Positions 7,240 to 16,370 of a DNA stretch of 42,638 bases are shown here, piece after piece. Position 1 is the stretch's first letter; each line of letters begins with the position of its first letter. The notes beneath the pieces are model-generated. The model searched no databases, was not told the origin of the DNA, and saw nothing but the letters and a program-made list of their open reading frames with translations. Where the stretch lies: assembly GCF_013030945.1 (NCBI RefSeq), contig NZ_JABBXF010000086.1, forward strand, positions 1 through 42,638, in the 5' to 3' direction. The translations under genes and the position numbers were made by a program. This DNA comes from Streptomyces morookaense (lineage in GTDB: Bacteria > Actinomycetota > Actinomycetes > Streptomycetales > Streptomycetaceae).

Positions 7240-8375
7240 CGGACCCCGCCATCGACGCACATGTGCGCCTCGACACCCACCCCAGCCACTCCAGTGCGGT
7301 GACCGCCGTCCTCACCGGCACCCGGCACCGCACGGCCCACGCCCTCCTGGCCGCCCACGGATTCGAACCCGTCGACGAACGCACCCTGGTCCTCGCCCGC
7401 ATCGACCACGAGGAGCCGTACTGGGCGGAAAAGGCCGCCCAGGCACTGACCGCCGAGGGCATCACCACCGAGATCACCCCCCAGTTGCGTGAAGCCATCG
7501 CCGAGGAATGGGCATGGGCCAACTACCCCGTGCCCTGGTGCACCCGCGAGGAGATGCGAGAGGTCTCCAACGAAGCCCAGAAGGTCTACGACGACATACG
7601 CCACGGCCACCTCGTCATCCACGCCCACGCCGACGACAGCGGCACCACCGTCGCCGTCGGCACCTACCGCGACAGCAGCAAGAGCGTGTACCTCCACGGC
7701 GAGAACCACCTGCGGCAGGTCGCCGACGTCTACAGCTCACCCGCCCAGGCCATCGCCGCCTTCGAACGCCTCCACGGTTACACCCTGCGACCCGGCCCCG
7801 CGCCCACGACCGACACCGAACGCCAGACGGCCGAAGCCCTCAACTCCCTGCGTGCGCGGGCCTCAGCCGAACCAGAGTCACCCGTCCAGCGGCCGGAGTC
7901 GGTTCCCTCCTACGCCGCGGATCCCGGCGACCACGGCGCCATCCTCAACCAGTTCCTGGCCGAGCACGACGACTGGGAGAAGTGGCGTACCTTCTCCGAC
8001 GACACCACCCACGCCATCCACGAATCACAGACCCTGCGCCTTGAACGGGTCCACGAAGCCGATGCCCGCGAGACGGCATGGACCATCGCCGCCTACGAAA
8101 CTCCTGTCTCGGACAGGATCTGGTACCTCACGGCAACCGGCGCCACCCCGGCCCCCGTCCTCGACACCCTGCTGACGCGTCTCGCCGAGGGTGACGCCTG
8201 GGAGACCGCCCTCGGCAGCCCAGTCACTGAGACGACGGTTACCGCGGCCACCCACGTCCTCACCCACGCCGGCTGGAAGCACACCCGTCAACGGACGGTG
8301 GATCCGCTGGGAAACACCCCAAGGCGACGCCAGCGCCCAGTTCGACGCCTTCGCCGCCCAACACCCCCACAACAC
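7236..8375 (+). pseudogene. DUF317-domain protein, frameshifted and truncated
   Basis: Starts at TTG 7236 with GAGGAAC 6 nt upstream (MTDPAIDAHVRL). The first about 350 residues are intact, including EEPYWAEKAAQALTAEGITT, WANYPVPWCTREEMREVSNE and VLDTLLTRLAEGDAWETALG, the last two typical of DUF317 proteins of Streptomyces plasmids and ICEs. After THAGWKHT, near 8286-8289, one extra base shifts the frame. The expected continuation (VNGRWIRWETPQGDASAQFD, then AFAAQHPHNT) is present in the next frame up to about 8375, and then similarity stops abruptly. Both a frameshift and a C-terminal truncation are present. Family function is unknown. Confidence 0.65.
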
Positions 8376-8596
8376 CTATTACTCCAGTGTGGTTTCGAGA
8401 TCTCGCGGCGGGCCGTGTTGGGGTTATCCCCACCTTGAAGTGGTGGTCTGCCGGATCGGCGCGGCGGCGGCGTGCGGCAATCATGTTGCCTCCGGGTCTT
8501 CCGTTCGCCTGGTGGCGGGCTCAGATACACGGTGTCGGGATGCGACTGCCGTCTGGCGTTTCCGGAAGGCCAGTTGAAGGTCATGGAGGGGAAACA
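8376..8596. other. Junction region without a recognised gene
   Basis: About 220 bp between the truncated DUF317 reading and the M20 gene. The minus strand has a short arginine-rich frame (AARRRRADPADHHFKVGITP) that could be a transposase tail, but I cannot place it. The abrupt end of DUF317 similarity near 8375 marks a recombination junction. The M20 ribosome-binding site GGAGGGG is at the right end. Confidence 0.35.
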
Positions 8597-9889
8597 GTGG
8601 GTCGTCCCATGGAACGCGTTCTCGCACGACGTGCGCTGCTGGCCGGCGCGGCGGCAGCCGGTGCGGGAATCGTGTGGGGAACTGCTGGGGAGGCCGTCGC
8701 CGGCGGGTGGCGGCAGCCGGTGGAGCAAGGGGCGGTGGACGCCGAGGTGGCGCGCCTGAAGTGGAGGTTGATCAGGCTGCGGCGCGACATCCACCGGCAT
8801 CCCGAGGCGCCGGGGCAGGAGCGGCGCACGGCCGGTGTGGTGGCCCGAGAGCTGCGGGCAGCCGGGCTGGCCGTCACCACCGGGGTGGGTGGTCACGGCG
8901 TCGTCGGCGTCCTGCGGGGCTCGCGTCCGGGCCGGACCGTTGCGTACCGGGCGGATATGGACGCGGTGCCGCCCAAGGACATCGTTGGCGGCGGTCCGGT
9001 GGCGGCGCATCTGTGCGGGCACGACGTCCATACCACCGTGGCGCTCGGCATCGCACGGGTCCTGGCGCGGATGCGGAGGCAGTTGGACGGAACCGTGGTG
9101 TTCCTCTTCCAGCCTGCCGAGGAGACCCTGAGCGGGGCCCGCGCGCTGCTCGAAACGGGCGTGCTGGAGCGCACCGGCGTGGAAGAGATCCACGCGCTGC
9201 ACTGCGGGCCGTTCCCCGTCGGTCAGTTCGCGCTCACCCCGGGCTACGGGCTGCCGGGTCTGGACAAGGCGGAGGTCGTTCTGCCGCGGCCGGACGCGCC
9301 TGACGCTGCGCGACGACTGGCCGCCGAGATCGGCGCGCTCTCCACGGTGCCGCTGCCACGGACACCAGCGGACATCGAGCGGCTGGTCGCCGACGCCGAG
9401 ACACCCGATGGGCCACTGGCCCGGTTCGTGGTCGTCCGGGCCCAGGCACCGGAGGCCGGCAATGTGACCGTGTCCTACCGCTGCTGGCCGCAGGAACGGT
9501 ACCCGGAGGTACGCGCGGACATCCGCCGCCTGGCCACGTCGTACGCGGGAGCCGAGGTCGGCTTCCCCGCCGAGCCGTTCCCGGCCATGGTCTGCCCGGA
9601 ACGCGACGCCCGCACACTCGCCCGCCACCTGCGGCGCGCACTCGGCCAAGACGCGGTCACCGAACTCCATGCCGCCTTCCCGCCTTTCAGCGGCGAAGAC
9701 TTCGCCCTCTACTTGGACCGCGTCCCCGGCACGTTCACCTTCCTCGGCGTCCGCTCCCCCGGCGCGCCCATCACCACCAGCTACCCGCACTACCCCGACT
9801 TCGATCCGGACGAGCGGGCCATCGGCCTCGCCGTACGGGCCATGGCAGGGTGGATCGCGGAGCGGACGCATATGGGCATAGCACCGTGA
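8597..9889 (+). CDS. M20-family amidohydrolase/peptidase with Tat-like signal
   Basis: A 430-residue metal-dependent hydrolase of the M20 (M20D-like) family, cleaving amide bonds of N-acyl amino acids or similar substrates. Start GTG 8597 follows GGAGGGG at 7-nt spacing. The N-terminus has RRALLAGAAAAGAGIV, a twin-arginine-type signal followed by a hydrophobic stretch, so export is likely. Metal-ligand motifs are YRADMDAVP, HLCGHDVHT and QPAEET, with FSGEDFALY near the C-terminus. The region between about 225 and 300 looks shorter and more diverged than usual for the dimerisation domain. It appears intact, unlike its neighbours; substrate unknown. Confidence 0.85.
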   Translation: MGRPMERVLARRALLAGAAAAGAGIVWGTAGEAVAGGWRQPVEQGAVDAEVARLKWRLIRLRRDIHRHPEAPGQERRTAGVVARELRAAGLAVTTGVGGHGVVGVLRGSRPGRTVAYRADMDAVPPKDIVGGGPVAAHLCGHDVHTTVALGIARVLARMRRQLDGTVVFLFQPAEETLSGARALLETGVLERTGVEEIHALHCGPFPVGQFALTPGYGLPGLDKAEVVLPRPDAPDAARRLAAEIGALSTVPLPRTPADIERLVADAETPDGPLARFVVVRAQAPEAGNVTVSYRCWPQERYPEVRADIRRLATSYAGAEVGFPAEPFPAMVCPERDARTLARHLRRALGQDAVTELHAAFPPFSGEDFALYLDRVPGTFTFLGVRSPGAPITTSYPHYPDFDPDERAIGLAVRAMAGWIAERTHMGIAP

Positions 9890-9917
9890 ACTGTTGTCCC
9901 GTCATGCAGCAAGGAGG

Positions 9918-10031
9918 ATGGCTCGGCTGGAGAGTCTTCTGGGTGACCGGCATCCGAAAGGTGAACAAAGGGCCGGCCGGCACTGGTGGACCATGCAGGC
10001 TCCGGAGGGCAACGAGTTCTGCGTGGCGTAG
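9918..10031 (+). pseudogene. VOC/glyoxalase-superfamily C-terminal remnant
   Basis: A 37-codon frame (MARLESLLGDRHPKGEQRAG, then RHWWTMQAPEGNEFCVA) that ends like the last strand of vicinal-oxygen-chelate proteins, where APEGNEFCV carries the terminal metal-binding Glu. GGAGG immediately precedes the ATG but too closely to be a good ribosome site, so the ATG is probably chance. The N-terminal three quarters of the fold are missing. Confidence 0.55.
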
Positions 10032-10414
10032 GTCGGGCTGTGGCTGTCCGCGGCGGCGGCGTTCTGCTCGCAGCGGCACAGCGCCGGAGCCGGCGCAAAG
10101 GGCTCGTCCTGACCGGTGTCGCCGCCGACGCGGGACCCGACCGGCCCGTCGATCGGCACCACCCCGCCCGCAGCAGCGATCCGATCACGCTGACCGTCCC
10201 GGAGATCCGCCACCTGCTCACCTCTGTCTTCGTCACACCGGCCGCGACTGCCGCCAGACTGGATAGATCACGAAACCGCATGCAGCCTGCCGGGGTCGTT
10301 GTCTGCGTCCGACGGTTGTCCGTGGCCGACCGCCTCTGCCGGTGCGGTGGTGGTGCGCGGGGTGGTGAAACCGAGACGGGGAGACCGGGCCGCGAGGTTC
10401 TGACGGAATGTTGG
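10032..10414. other. Gap with a possible IS701-type transposase tail
   Basis: About 380 bp without a complete gene. At 10184-10266 the plus strand reads ITLTVPEIRHLLTSVFVT followed by AATAARLDRSR. I recognise LTVPEIRRLL as typical of the C-terminal region of IS701-family transposases. It is too short to be certain, and no inverted repeats were found. Confidence 0.3.
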
Positions 10415-10849
10415 TTACGAGGGCTGTGGCTTTGGTGAACTCATTGTTCTGTTCTCCAGGTTGTGGGTCATCCGCTCCAGGACGGTGACGGTGATCCGGT
10501 ATTCCTCGCGGGTGATGCCGGCCGCCGACAGGTCGCGGAAGGCGTGCACGCGCTCGGCGACGTCGCTGAGGCGGGCGCGGCCGTCGTCGGTCAGGGCGAG
10601 GCGGCCCGGCTCTGGGCGGGCGATCCAGCCGGCGGCGATGGCTGTCTCGATGGCGGTGGTCAGCGTGCCGATGTCCGCGTTGGCGGCAAGGACGGTCAGC
10701 ACTTCGGTGTCGGTGGCCTGCGGATCCTCCCTGATGACGTCGAGGACCTGCCAGGCGGTCCGGGTGAGGCCGAACTCGGCCAGCATGGCGTTCATGTGGC
10801 AGGTGAGGGCCTTGTCGGTGCGGTTGAGCCAGTAACCGATGGGTTTCAT
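10415..10849 (-). CDS. MarR-family transcriptional regulator
   Basis: A 144-residue winged-helix regulator of the MarR type. Helical N-terminus (MKPIGYWLNRTDKALTCHMN), helix-turn-helix region around TRTAWQVLDVIREDPQATDT, and a wing with GRLALTDDGRARL. ATG 10849 has GGAG at 6-nt spacing. It starts 18 bp after the stop of the MFS transporter gene on the same strand, so it is the last gene of an NAD(P)H-binding/MFS/MarR operon. It probably represses this operon in response to a compound exported by the transporter; this is inferred from context. Confidence 0.85.
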   Translation of the reverse strand: MKPIGYWLNRTDKALTCHMNAMLAEFGLTRTAWQVLDVIREDPQATDTEVLTVLAANADIGTLTTAIETAIAAGWIARPEPGRLALTDDGRARLSDVAERVHAFRDLSAAGITREEYRITVTVLERMTHNLENRTMSSPKPQPS

Positions 10850-10867
10850 GTCGTGCTCCGGAGCGGG

Positions 10868-12272
10868 TCAGTGATGCCGGGGCCGGGCCCTGCGCGGCAG
10901 CAGCCGCACGAGGGCGCAGCAGGCGAGGGTGCCGACGGCGACCGTGGCGAGGCTGTGGACGGCTGCGGACGCGGGGCCGCCGGCGGTGTGGAAGTAGACG
11001 GTGGTGATGGCCGCGGCGCCGATGCTGTTGGCGAGTTGTGCGACGGCGGAGAGTGCACCGCTGGCGCTGCCCGATTCCTTGGGGCCGATGTCGCCGAGGG
11101 TGACCTCGTAGAGGGTGCCGAAGCAGGAGCCGAGGCCAAGGCCGATGACGAAGACCGGGGCGAGGAGCGTCCACGCCGTCGGGCTGGTGGCGTGGACCAG
11201 GACGAGCAGCGACAGCGTGCCGGTCAACGTGAGCAGCAGGCCGATGAGGATGAGCGTGCGGCCGAGGCGAGCCATGAGACGGTGCGCGGCGATCGAGGCG
11301 AGGATGATGCCGGCGGCGACCGGGGCGAGGCCGAGCGAGGTCTGGGTCGGGGTGCGGTGCAGCCCGTCCTGGAGGAAGAGGGAGAGAACGAGGAGCAGGC
11401 CGGCGACCGCCGCGTTGAAGACGAGGCCGAGGATCAGGCCGGAGGTGAAGCCACGGTTCTTGAGCAGCGAGGGCTCGATGAGTGGGCCGGCGGCGCTGCG
11501 CTGGCGCAGACAGAACAGCGCGAAGAGCAGAGTGCCTGCGGTGAGGGAGAGGATCGGGACGGGCGTCCAGCCGTGGCCGGAGCCGTCGATCAGGCCGTGG
11601 AGCAGGCCGAACATCGTGGCGGCGAGCAGACCGGAGCCCGGAACGTCGACGGTGACCGTCCGGTCTCCGGCGTCGCGGGGCAGCAGCCTGGCGGCCAGGG
11701 CGATCGTGAGGCCGCCGAGTGCGATGTTGATCAGGAACATGGAGCGCCAGCCGAAGCTGTCGATGAGGAACCCGGCGAGGACCGGGCCGCTGATCGCGGA
11801 CAGGCCGAGGCAGGGGGCGAAGACGCCGAACGCCTTGCCGATCTCGTTCGGGGGGGAAGACCGCGCCGAGGATGCCGAAGCCCTGCGGGATCACGAGGGC
11901 GCCGAAGGCTCCTTGGAGCAGGCGGAACCCGATGACGGAGGCGGGCCCTGTGGCCAGGCCGCAGGCGACGGACGCGAGAGTGAAGCCGGTGAGGCCGGTC
12001 AGGAACAGGCGACGGCGGCCGAACTTGTCGCCGAGCCTGCCGCCGATCACCAGCAGGACGCCCATGGCCAGGGCGTAACCGGCGCCCAGCCACTGGACGA
12101 GGGCGTCCCCGCCGTGCAGGTCGGTGGCGATGGTCGGGGCGGCGATGTTGGTGATCGTGGCATCGAGGAGGTCGAGGACGGCGGCGAAGAGGACGACGGC
12201 GAGGACGGCCCATCGGCGGCGGTCGGGCCTGGTCTGTGGGGTGGCAGGGGCCTGGGTCAAGGCCGTGGACAT
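10868..12272 (-). pseudogene. MFS drug transporter (DHA2 type) with one-base frameshift
   Basis: Two reading frames together make a complete exporter of about 467 residues, EmrB/QacA type with about 14 membrane segments. The first starts at ATG 12272 (MSTALTQAPATPQTRPDRRR) and shows LDATITNIAAPTIATDL, GGRLGDKFGRRR and GFGILGAVFPP. The second continues after the break: EIGKAFGVFAPCLGLSAISG, then MFLINIALGGLTIALA. The break is a run of seven G (plus strand, 11850-11856); six would restore one frame. A homopolymer indel may be a sequencing error or true inactivation. A proton-driven efflux role is expected if intact. It sits between the NAD(P)H-binding gene (51-bp gap) and MarR. Confidence 0.85.
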
Positions 12273-12323
12273 GGAATCCCTTGGGTTGAGGGGACGGGCC
12301 CTCTGTGTGTGAGCCCGTCCGGA

Positions 12324-13166
12324 TCAGTGCCGAGCAAAGGCGGCGGCGTTCTCGCGGGCCCACTGCCTGTAGGTGCGGGCGGGGCGGCCGAGGAGGGTCT
12401 GGGTGGTGTCGGCGATGACGGCCGGACCGTGGTTGGCGGCCTCCCACAGGTCGAGCAGCGCGGTGACCATCGGCGCGGGCATGTGGCGGCCCATCTGCTG
12501 CTCGGCCTCGGCGCGAGTGATCTGCTCGACCGGGATCTGGCGGCCGAGGGTGTCTGCGAGTACGGCGAGTTGTTCGCGGAAGGTGAGCGAGTCGGGGCCG
12601 GTCAGGGTGACCGAGCGGCCGGTGAGGGAGGTGCCGGTCAGCGCCTCGACGGCGATGTCGGCGATGTCCTCGGGGTGGATGGGCGCGATGTGCGCGTCCG
12701 GGTAGGCGAGTTGGATCGGCATCGACTGGCCGATGAAGTAGGCCCAGCCGAGGGAGTTGCTGGCGAAGGCGTCCGGGCGCAGGAACGTGCAGGCGAGGTC
12801 GGAGTCGGCGAGGGCGCGCTCGACCTGGAGGCTGTGGCCGGCGAGCGGGTCGTTCTCGGCGTCCGGGCCCAGGACCGAGGAGGACGAAAGCAGGACGACG
12901 TGCTCGACGCCGGCGGCCTCGGCAGCCTTGACCAGTTCACGGATGCCGGCCGGCTCGGGGTAGAGGAAGACCCGGCGGACGTCGCGGAGTGCGGAGCCGA
13001 AGGTCTCGGGCCGGTCGAGGGCGAGCTCGGCGACGTCGACGCCGTCCGGGACGGTCAGTTCGGCGGGGTTGGCGCTGGCGGCGCGGACGGTGAGACCGGC
13101 CGATTGCAGGCGGCTGATGATCGCCTGGCCGATCCTGCCGCGGGCGCCGGTGATGAGGGTGGTCAT
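12324..13166 (-). CDS. NAD(P)H-binding NmrA-like oxidoreductase
   Basis: About 280 residues of an atypical short-chain dehydrogenase of the NmrA/NAD(P)-binding type. The Rossmann motif TLITGARGRIGQAI is at the N-terminus, then VEHVVLLSSSSVLG and a C-terminal helical half. No YxxxK catalytic pair is evident, as is usual for NmrA-like proteins, so it may be a redox sensor or a quinone-oxidoreductase-like enzyme. ATG 13166 is preceded by GGAG; an upstream in-frame extension lacks this. First gene of the minus-strand operon with the MFS transporter and MarR; divergent from a second MarR gene 109 bp away. Confidence 0.85.
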   Translation of the reverse strand: MTTLITGARGRIGQAIISRLQSAGLTVRAASANPAELTVPDGVDVAELALDRPETFGSALRDVRRVFLYPEPAGIRELVKAAEAAGVEHVVLLSSSSVLGPDAENDPLAGHSLQVERALADSDLACTFLRPDAFASNSLGWAYFIGQSMPIQLAYPDAHIAPIHPEDIADIAVEALTGTSLTGRSVTLTGPDSLTFREQLAVLADTLGRQIPVEQITRAEAEQQMGRHMPAPMVTALLDLWEAANHGPAVIADTTQTLLGRPARTYRQWARENAAAFARH

Positions 13167-13200
13167 GGAATGCTCCGTTCGTTCATTGCTCGAAGTCATA

Positions 13201-13216
13201 TGCATGCAACCATGCA
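13201..13216. promoter_or_regulatory. Perfect inverted repeat, likely MarR operator
   Basis: TGCATG-CAAC-CATGCA lies in the 109-bp gap between the divergent NAD(P)H-binding and MarR genes. Size and symmetry are typical of MarR dimer sites. It is about 35 bp before the start of the minus-strand operon. Confidence 0.55.
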
Positions 13217-13236
13217 CACGATTGCTAGTCAACACA

Positions 13237-13252
13237 TGCCTTCATGAGGGCA
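13237..13252. promoter_or_regulatory. Second palindrome in the divergent MarR promoter region
   Basis: TGCCTTCATGAGGGCA is an imperfect 16-bp palindrome (14 of 16 bases symmetric) about 24 bp upstream of the plus-strand MarR start. The centre TCATGA differs from the first site, so it could be a separate or weaker operator. Confidence 0.4.
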
Positions 13253-13275
13253 CTCATGCTCTGTACGATGAGGGC

Positions 13276-13800
13276 ATGACGAAGCGCGAACCGAAGACCG
13301 CGGAGGAACTGCTGGACGCCGTGGGTCCGGCCTTCGGGAAGCTGCGGCGCTCCTCACTCCTGGAGGTCGAGGACCCGATTTCCCAGAAGGACCTGAGCCG
13401 CACGCTGGTTCTCAGAATCGTTCTGGAAGCCGAACAGGACGCCGCGGAGGGCGAGTCGGACGGGGAGCCCGGCGAGGGGGAGATCACGGTCGGGGCTGTC
13501 GCCCGGCACCTGGGCGTGGATCCGTCGGTGGCCAGTCGCATGGTCTCCGACTGCATCTCGGCCGGCTATCTGATCCGCGCGGCCTCCCAGCAGGACGGCC
13601 GCCGCACCGTCCTCCAGCTCAGCCCCGAGGGCCGTGAGCTGATGGCCCGCTTCGTCCGCCATCAACGCTCGGCCTTCGACTGCATCACCGCCGACTGGAC
13701 CGAGCAGGAGCGCCTGGAATTCGCTCGCCTCATGCTCAAGTACGTCGACTCCCAGGACGCCCTCCGCCACCGACGCCCAGGCAAGGACGCTCCACGCTGA
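13276..13800 (+). CDS. MarR-family transcriptional regulator
   Basis: A 174-residue regulator starting at ATG 13276 (MTKREPKTAEELLDAVGPAF). The winged-helix core is EITVGAVARHLGVDPSVASR, then MVSDCISAGYLIRAASQQDG, and the wing RRTVLQLSPEGRELMARF. An acidic loop of about 20 residues (AAEGESDGEPGEGE) before the recognition helices is unusual for the family and looks inserted. It is divergent from the NAD(P)H-binding/MFS/MarR operon and likely controls it and itself through the palindromes in the shared promoter. Two MarR proteins at one efflux locus is uncommon. Confidence 0.87.
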   Translation: MTKREPKTAEELLDAVGPAFGKLRRSSLLEVEDPISQKDLSRTLVLRIVLEAEQDAAEGESDGEPGEGEITVGAVARHLGVDPSVASRMVSDCISAGYLIRAASQQDGRRTVLQLSPEGRELMARFVRHQRSAFDCITADWTEQERLEFARLMLKYVDSQDALRHRRPGKDAPR

Positions 13801-14146
13801 GCCACCCCGGCGCCTGTCCTCGGAACTCGTGAGGAGTTGCCCCCGGCACACTTTCCGCACGTTGTGTTTGTCCGGGGCGGGGTGCACCGGAACGTTCCGA
13901 GGTCGGGCCTCAACTGCTCCTGGGATGGGCGGTGATGGAGAAGCGGCGCACAGTGCAGAATCCTGCTCTGTGGACCTCCCCACCCTTCGTGTGAGCTTGA
14001 GCTTGATCGACGCGCTCCGTGATCGGTGACGGACCGGGGCCTTCGACTGCTGTACGTGCTGGTCGCTCGTGAGCCGGTGTCAGTGAGCCGGGATAAGGTC
14101 CCCCTCAAGATCCCGCACGGCAAGATCCTCAAGGGGGAGATCTGTC
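13801..14146. other. Gap without a recognised gene
   Basis: About 345 bp after the MarR gene. Frames on both strands exist but none has good start context or a familiar motif. The last 20 bp hold the GGGGGAG ribosome site of the DUF1801 gene. Confidence 0.4.
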
Positions 14147-14601
14147 ATGAGCAGCACCGGAAACAGCGCGTACGAGGGGTTCACGGCCGAGGAGCGGGCC
14201 GCGATGAAGGACCCCACGCCCAAGAGCTGAAGACGGCAGCGCGCCGCCGCTCGCGCGCGGACAAAGCGGCGGAGGCAGAGCGGGATGTACTCGCGAAGAT
14301 CGCCGAGATGCAGGACTCGGACCGGATGATGGCCGAGCGCGTCCACGCCGTCGTCACAGCCGGCGCCCCGGCCCTGGCGCCGAAGCTCTGGTACGGGATG
14401 CCCGCCTACGCGCTGGACGGCAAGGTCGTCTGCTTCTTCCAGAGCGCGGAGAAGTTCAAGGCACGCTACGCGACGCTCGGGTTCAGCGACCAGGCGAAGC
14501 TGGACGATGGCACGATGTGGGCGGCCGGCTTCGCCCTGACCGAGGTGACGGCCGAGGTGGAGGCGCGGATCGGTGCGCTCGTGAAGCAGGCGGTGAGCTG
14601 A
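14147..14601 (+). pseudogene. DUF1801-domain protein, frameshifted near the N-terminus
   Basis: ATG 14147 with a good GGGGGAG site begins MSSTGNSAYEGFTAEERAAM, but this frame stops after 27 codons. From the C-run at 14212-14215 the next frame continues the same protein: HAQELKTAARRRSRADKAAE, LAKIAEMQDSDRMMAERVHA, KLWYGMPAYALDGKVVCFFQ. The WYGMPAY and VCFFQ strings are characteristic of DUF1801 proteins (small, function unknown). Adding one base or removing two at the C-run restores a product of about 150 residues. The promoter side and C-terminus are intact, so the lesion is recent or an assembly error. Confidence 0.75.
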
Positions 14602-14661
14602 GGCGGCCGGCGGTCTCATCAAGGGGCGGGGTGATCTCGGTGGTGGGTGTATCCCGGTGCC

Positions 14662-15600
14662 GTGCGATATCCCGATGGGGGCCGGTTTTGACCGCGAAGC
14701 AGCGGGGTCAGCTGGAGCAAGTGCGCTTCGAGACCACCGAGTTATTCATACAAGAGGTGAGGTAACCGCAGGTCGCCCGGCCCCTGCGGGCCTCCTCCCG
14801 GAAGTCGGCCTATGACTGGCGCGCTCGCTGGCGTCAGGGTGGCGCGGAAGCCCTACGTTCCAAGGGCCCGTCCGGGCGGCCGTCGCGGATGAAGCCCGGC
14901 TGGTGTGCCTGGCTGGCGGCGGAGCTGGAGTAGGGGCCGGCCACGCGCGGTTGAGGGAGGTCCAGCGGTGGACGCTGGCGCGGGTGGCCACGGTGATCGC
15001 CCAGCGGTTCCATATCCGCTTCAGCCGGCGCAGACCTGGCACATCCCGCGTCAGATGGGCTGGTCGGTGCAGGTTCCGGTGCGCCGGGCAGCCGATCGCA
15101 CCGAGACGGCAGTGGCTGCCTGGATGAAGAAGACATAGCCACGCGTGGAAAGACGGTGAGGGGCCAGGACGCGTGGCTGTGCTTCGCGGACGAGGCGGGT
15201 CAGGTGCTCCGGCCGCCGCGGGCGCGTACCTGGTCCCGGCGCGGGCACCCGCCCCGGGTCACCGTCCGCGCCGCCGGTTCGGAGCGCATCTCTCTGGCGA
15301 TCCTGGTCTGCCGCAGACCGGGCCACCGTCCGGCTCGTGTTCCGGATGCTGGTCCACCATGGCCGCAAGGGTGAGAAAAAGGGCTTCCGGAGCGGGACTT
15401 GGCCCTGCTCCCGGCCACTGCCCGCTGACAACTCGGCGGGCCTGTCGTGCTGATGTGGGGCAACTACACCCACCATGTCGACGCCACCATGCGCGAGTTG
15501 ATCGGCCGACGGTCGGCCTGGCTGACGGTCTTCCGCTTCCCGTCGTACAGTCCCGCCCTCAACCCTGCTGAAGGCGTGTGGGCGTACCTGAATCAGACAA
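14662..15600 (+). pseudogene. IS630-family transposase remnant
   Basis: Pieces of one transposase occur in order in different frames: start near GTG 14662 (RYPDGGRF), then KSAYDWRARWRQGGAEALRS and KGPSGRPSRMKP (the helix-turn-helix part), QDAWLCFADEAGQVLRPPRA with the first catalytic Asp-type segment, RKGEKKGF, and ATMRELIGRRSAWLTVFRFP plus SYSPALNPAEGVWAYL, the DDE-type Asn-Pro-x-Glu box. At least four frame changes and in-frame stops destroy it, and the C-terminal about 50 residues are missing. No terminal inverted repeats or TA duplication could be picked out. The insertion is old. Confidence 0.75.
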
Positions 15601-15671
15601 CGTTCGCCGTGCAGTCCGCCACCTCTACAGGCATGGGTGGCAGGTCTCGTGATCCGGCTACGGTGGCGGAT

Positions 15672-15838
15672 ATGGGCGACGATGCCGATGCTGCGGTGCG
15701 GGAGCAGATCGCCTACTACCGGGCTCGCGCGTCCGAGTACGACCGGGTCTACGCCGAGCGGGAGGACCTGCGGGTGCTGCGGCCACTGATCGAAACACTT
15801 CCGGTCACCGGTGACGTGCTGGAACTGGCGTGCGGAAC
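15672..15838 (+). pseudogene. SAM-dependent methyltransferase, N-terminal fragment
   Basis: From ATG 15672 the frame reads MGDDADAAVREQIAYYRARA, then SEYDRVYAEREDLRVLRPLI and DVLELACGT. This is the start of a class I methyltransferase through motif I (SAM-binding ELACGT). Coding stops there: from about 15838 the same DNA continues a kinase in another frame. The rest of the methyltransferase, about 150 residues, is absent. Confidence 0.6.
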
Positions 15839-16370
15839 GGACGGCCCGACCTCGACAATCTTCCGGTGCGGCTGCGGCAGGTTGTCGCCGTATGCCTGAC
15901 CGAGGAGCCCGAGGAGCGGGCGACGCCCACCCAACTGCTTGCCATCATCGAGGCGTTGGAGCCCGAAGTGCCCGTCTGGACGGTCGAGATCGACGACCTG
16001 ATCACGTCTGCCGGCGGCCCCTCCGACATCGTCCCGCCCCCGGCCACCCCGGTCGAGGCGTCGCCGCGCCCGGAGCTGCGCGGCCTGTCCGGCGCCCGGC
16101 TCGCCCTCGCGGTCGTGGCCGCGGTCCTCTTCGGCGCGGTCGTCACGGCGCTGCTGCTCCTGGTACCCGGCCGCGGCGGCGGCACCCGTACCGCCGACGC
16201 CCCGGCGAGGAGCCGGCCTACCTTGCTTCAGCCGGCCGAGGGCGACACAACCCCGCAGCAGCGGACGACCCCGCAGCAGGACCCGAGTGAGGAACAGGAC
16301 CCCTCCCCGCATCCCGCCACACCCACCAGCCAGGCACCGCCCGCTCCGCCTCCCAGCGGACCAGTGGTGC
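15838..16370 (+). pseudogene. Ser/Thr protein kinase (PknB-type), C-terminal fragment
   Basis: In frame from about 15838: GRPDLDNLPVRLRQVVAVCL, then TEEPEERATPTQLLAII, the last helices of an actinobacterial Ser/Thr kinase domain. A linker, a single membrane segment (LALAVVAAVLFGAVVTALLL) and an extracytoplasmic Pro/Thr/Gln-rich tail follow. The catalytic lobe is missing. The frame runs on to 16462, but from about 16370 it is antisense to a serine-hydrolase fragment, so the native C-terminus is also lost. No start codon or promoter is attached. Confidence 0.6.

Noticed and set aside
8288..9871. Minus-strand open frame of 527 codons
   Set aside because: Antisense to the M20 hydrolase, and it crosses the DUF317 junction.
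10463..11935. Plus-strand open frame of 490 codons
   Set aside because: Glu/Gly/Ala shadow antisense to the MFS/MarR genes.
13354..13983. 209-codon minus-strand frame over the MarR gene
   Set aside because: Antisense shadow extending into the gap; no motif and no ribosome site.
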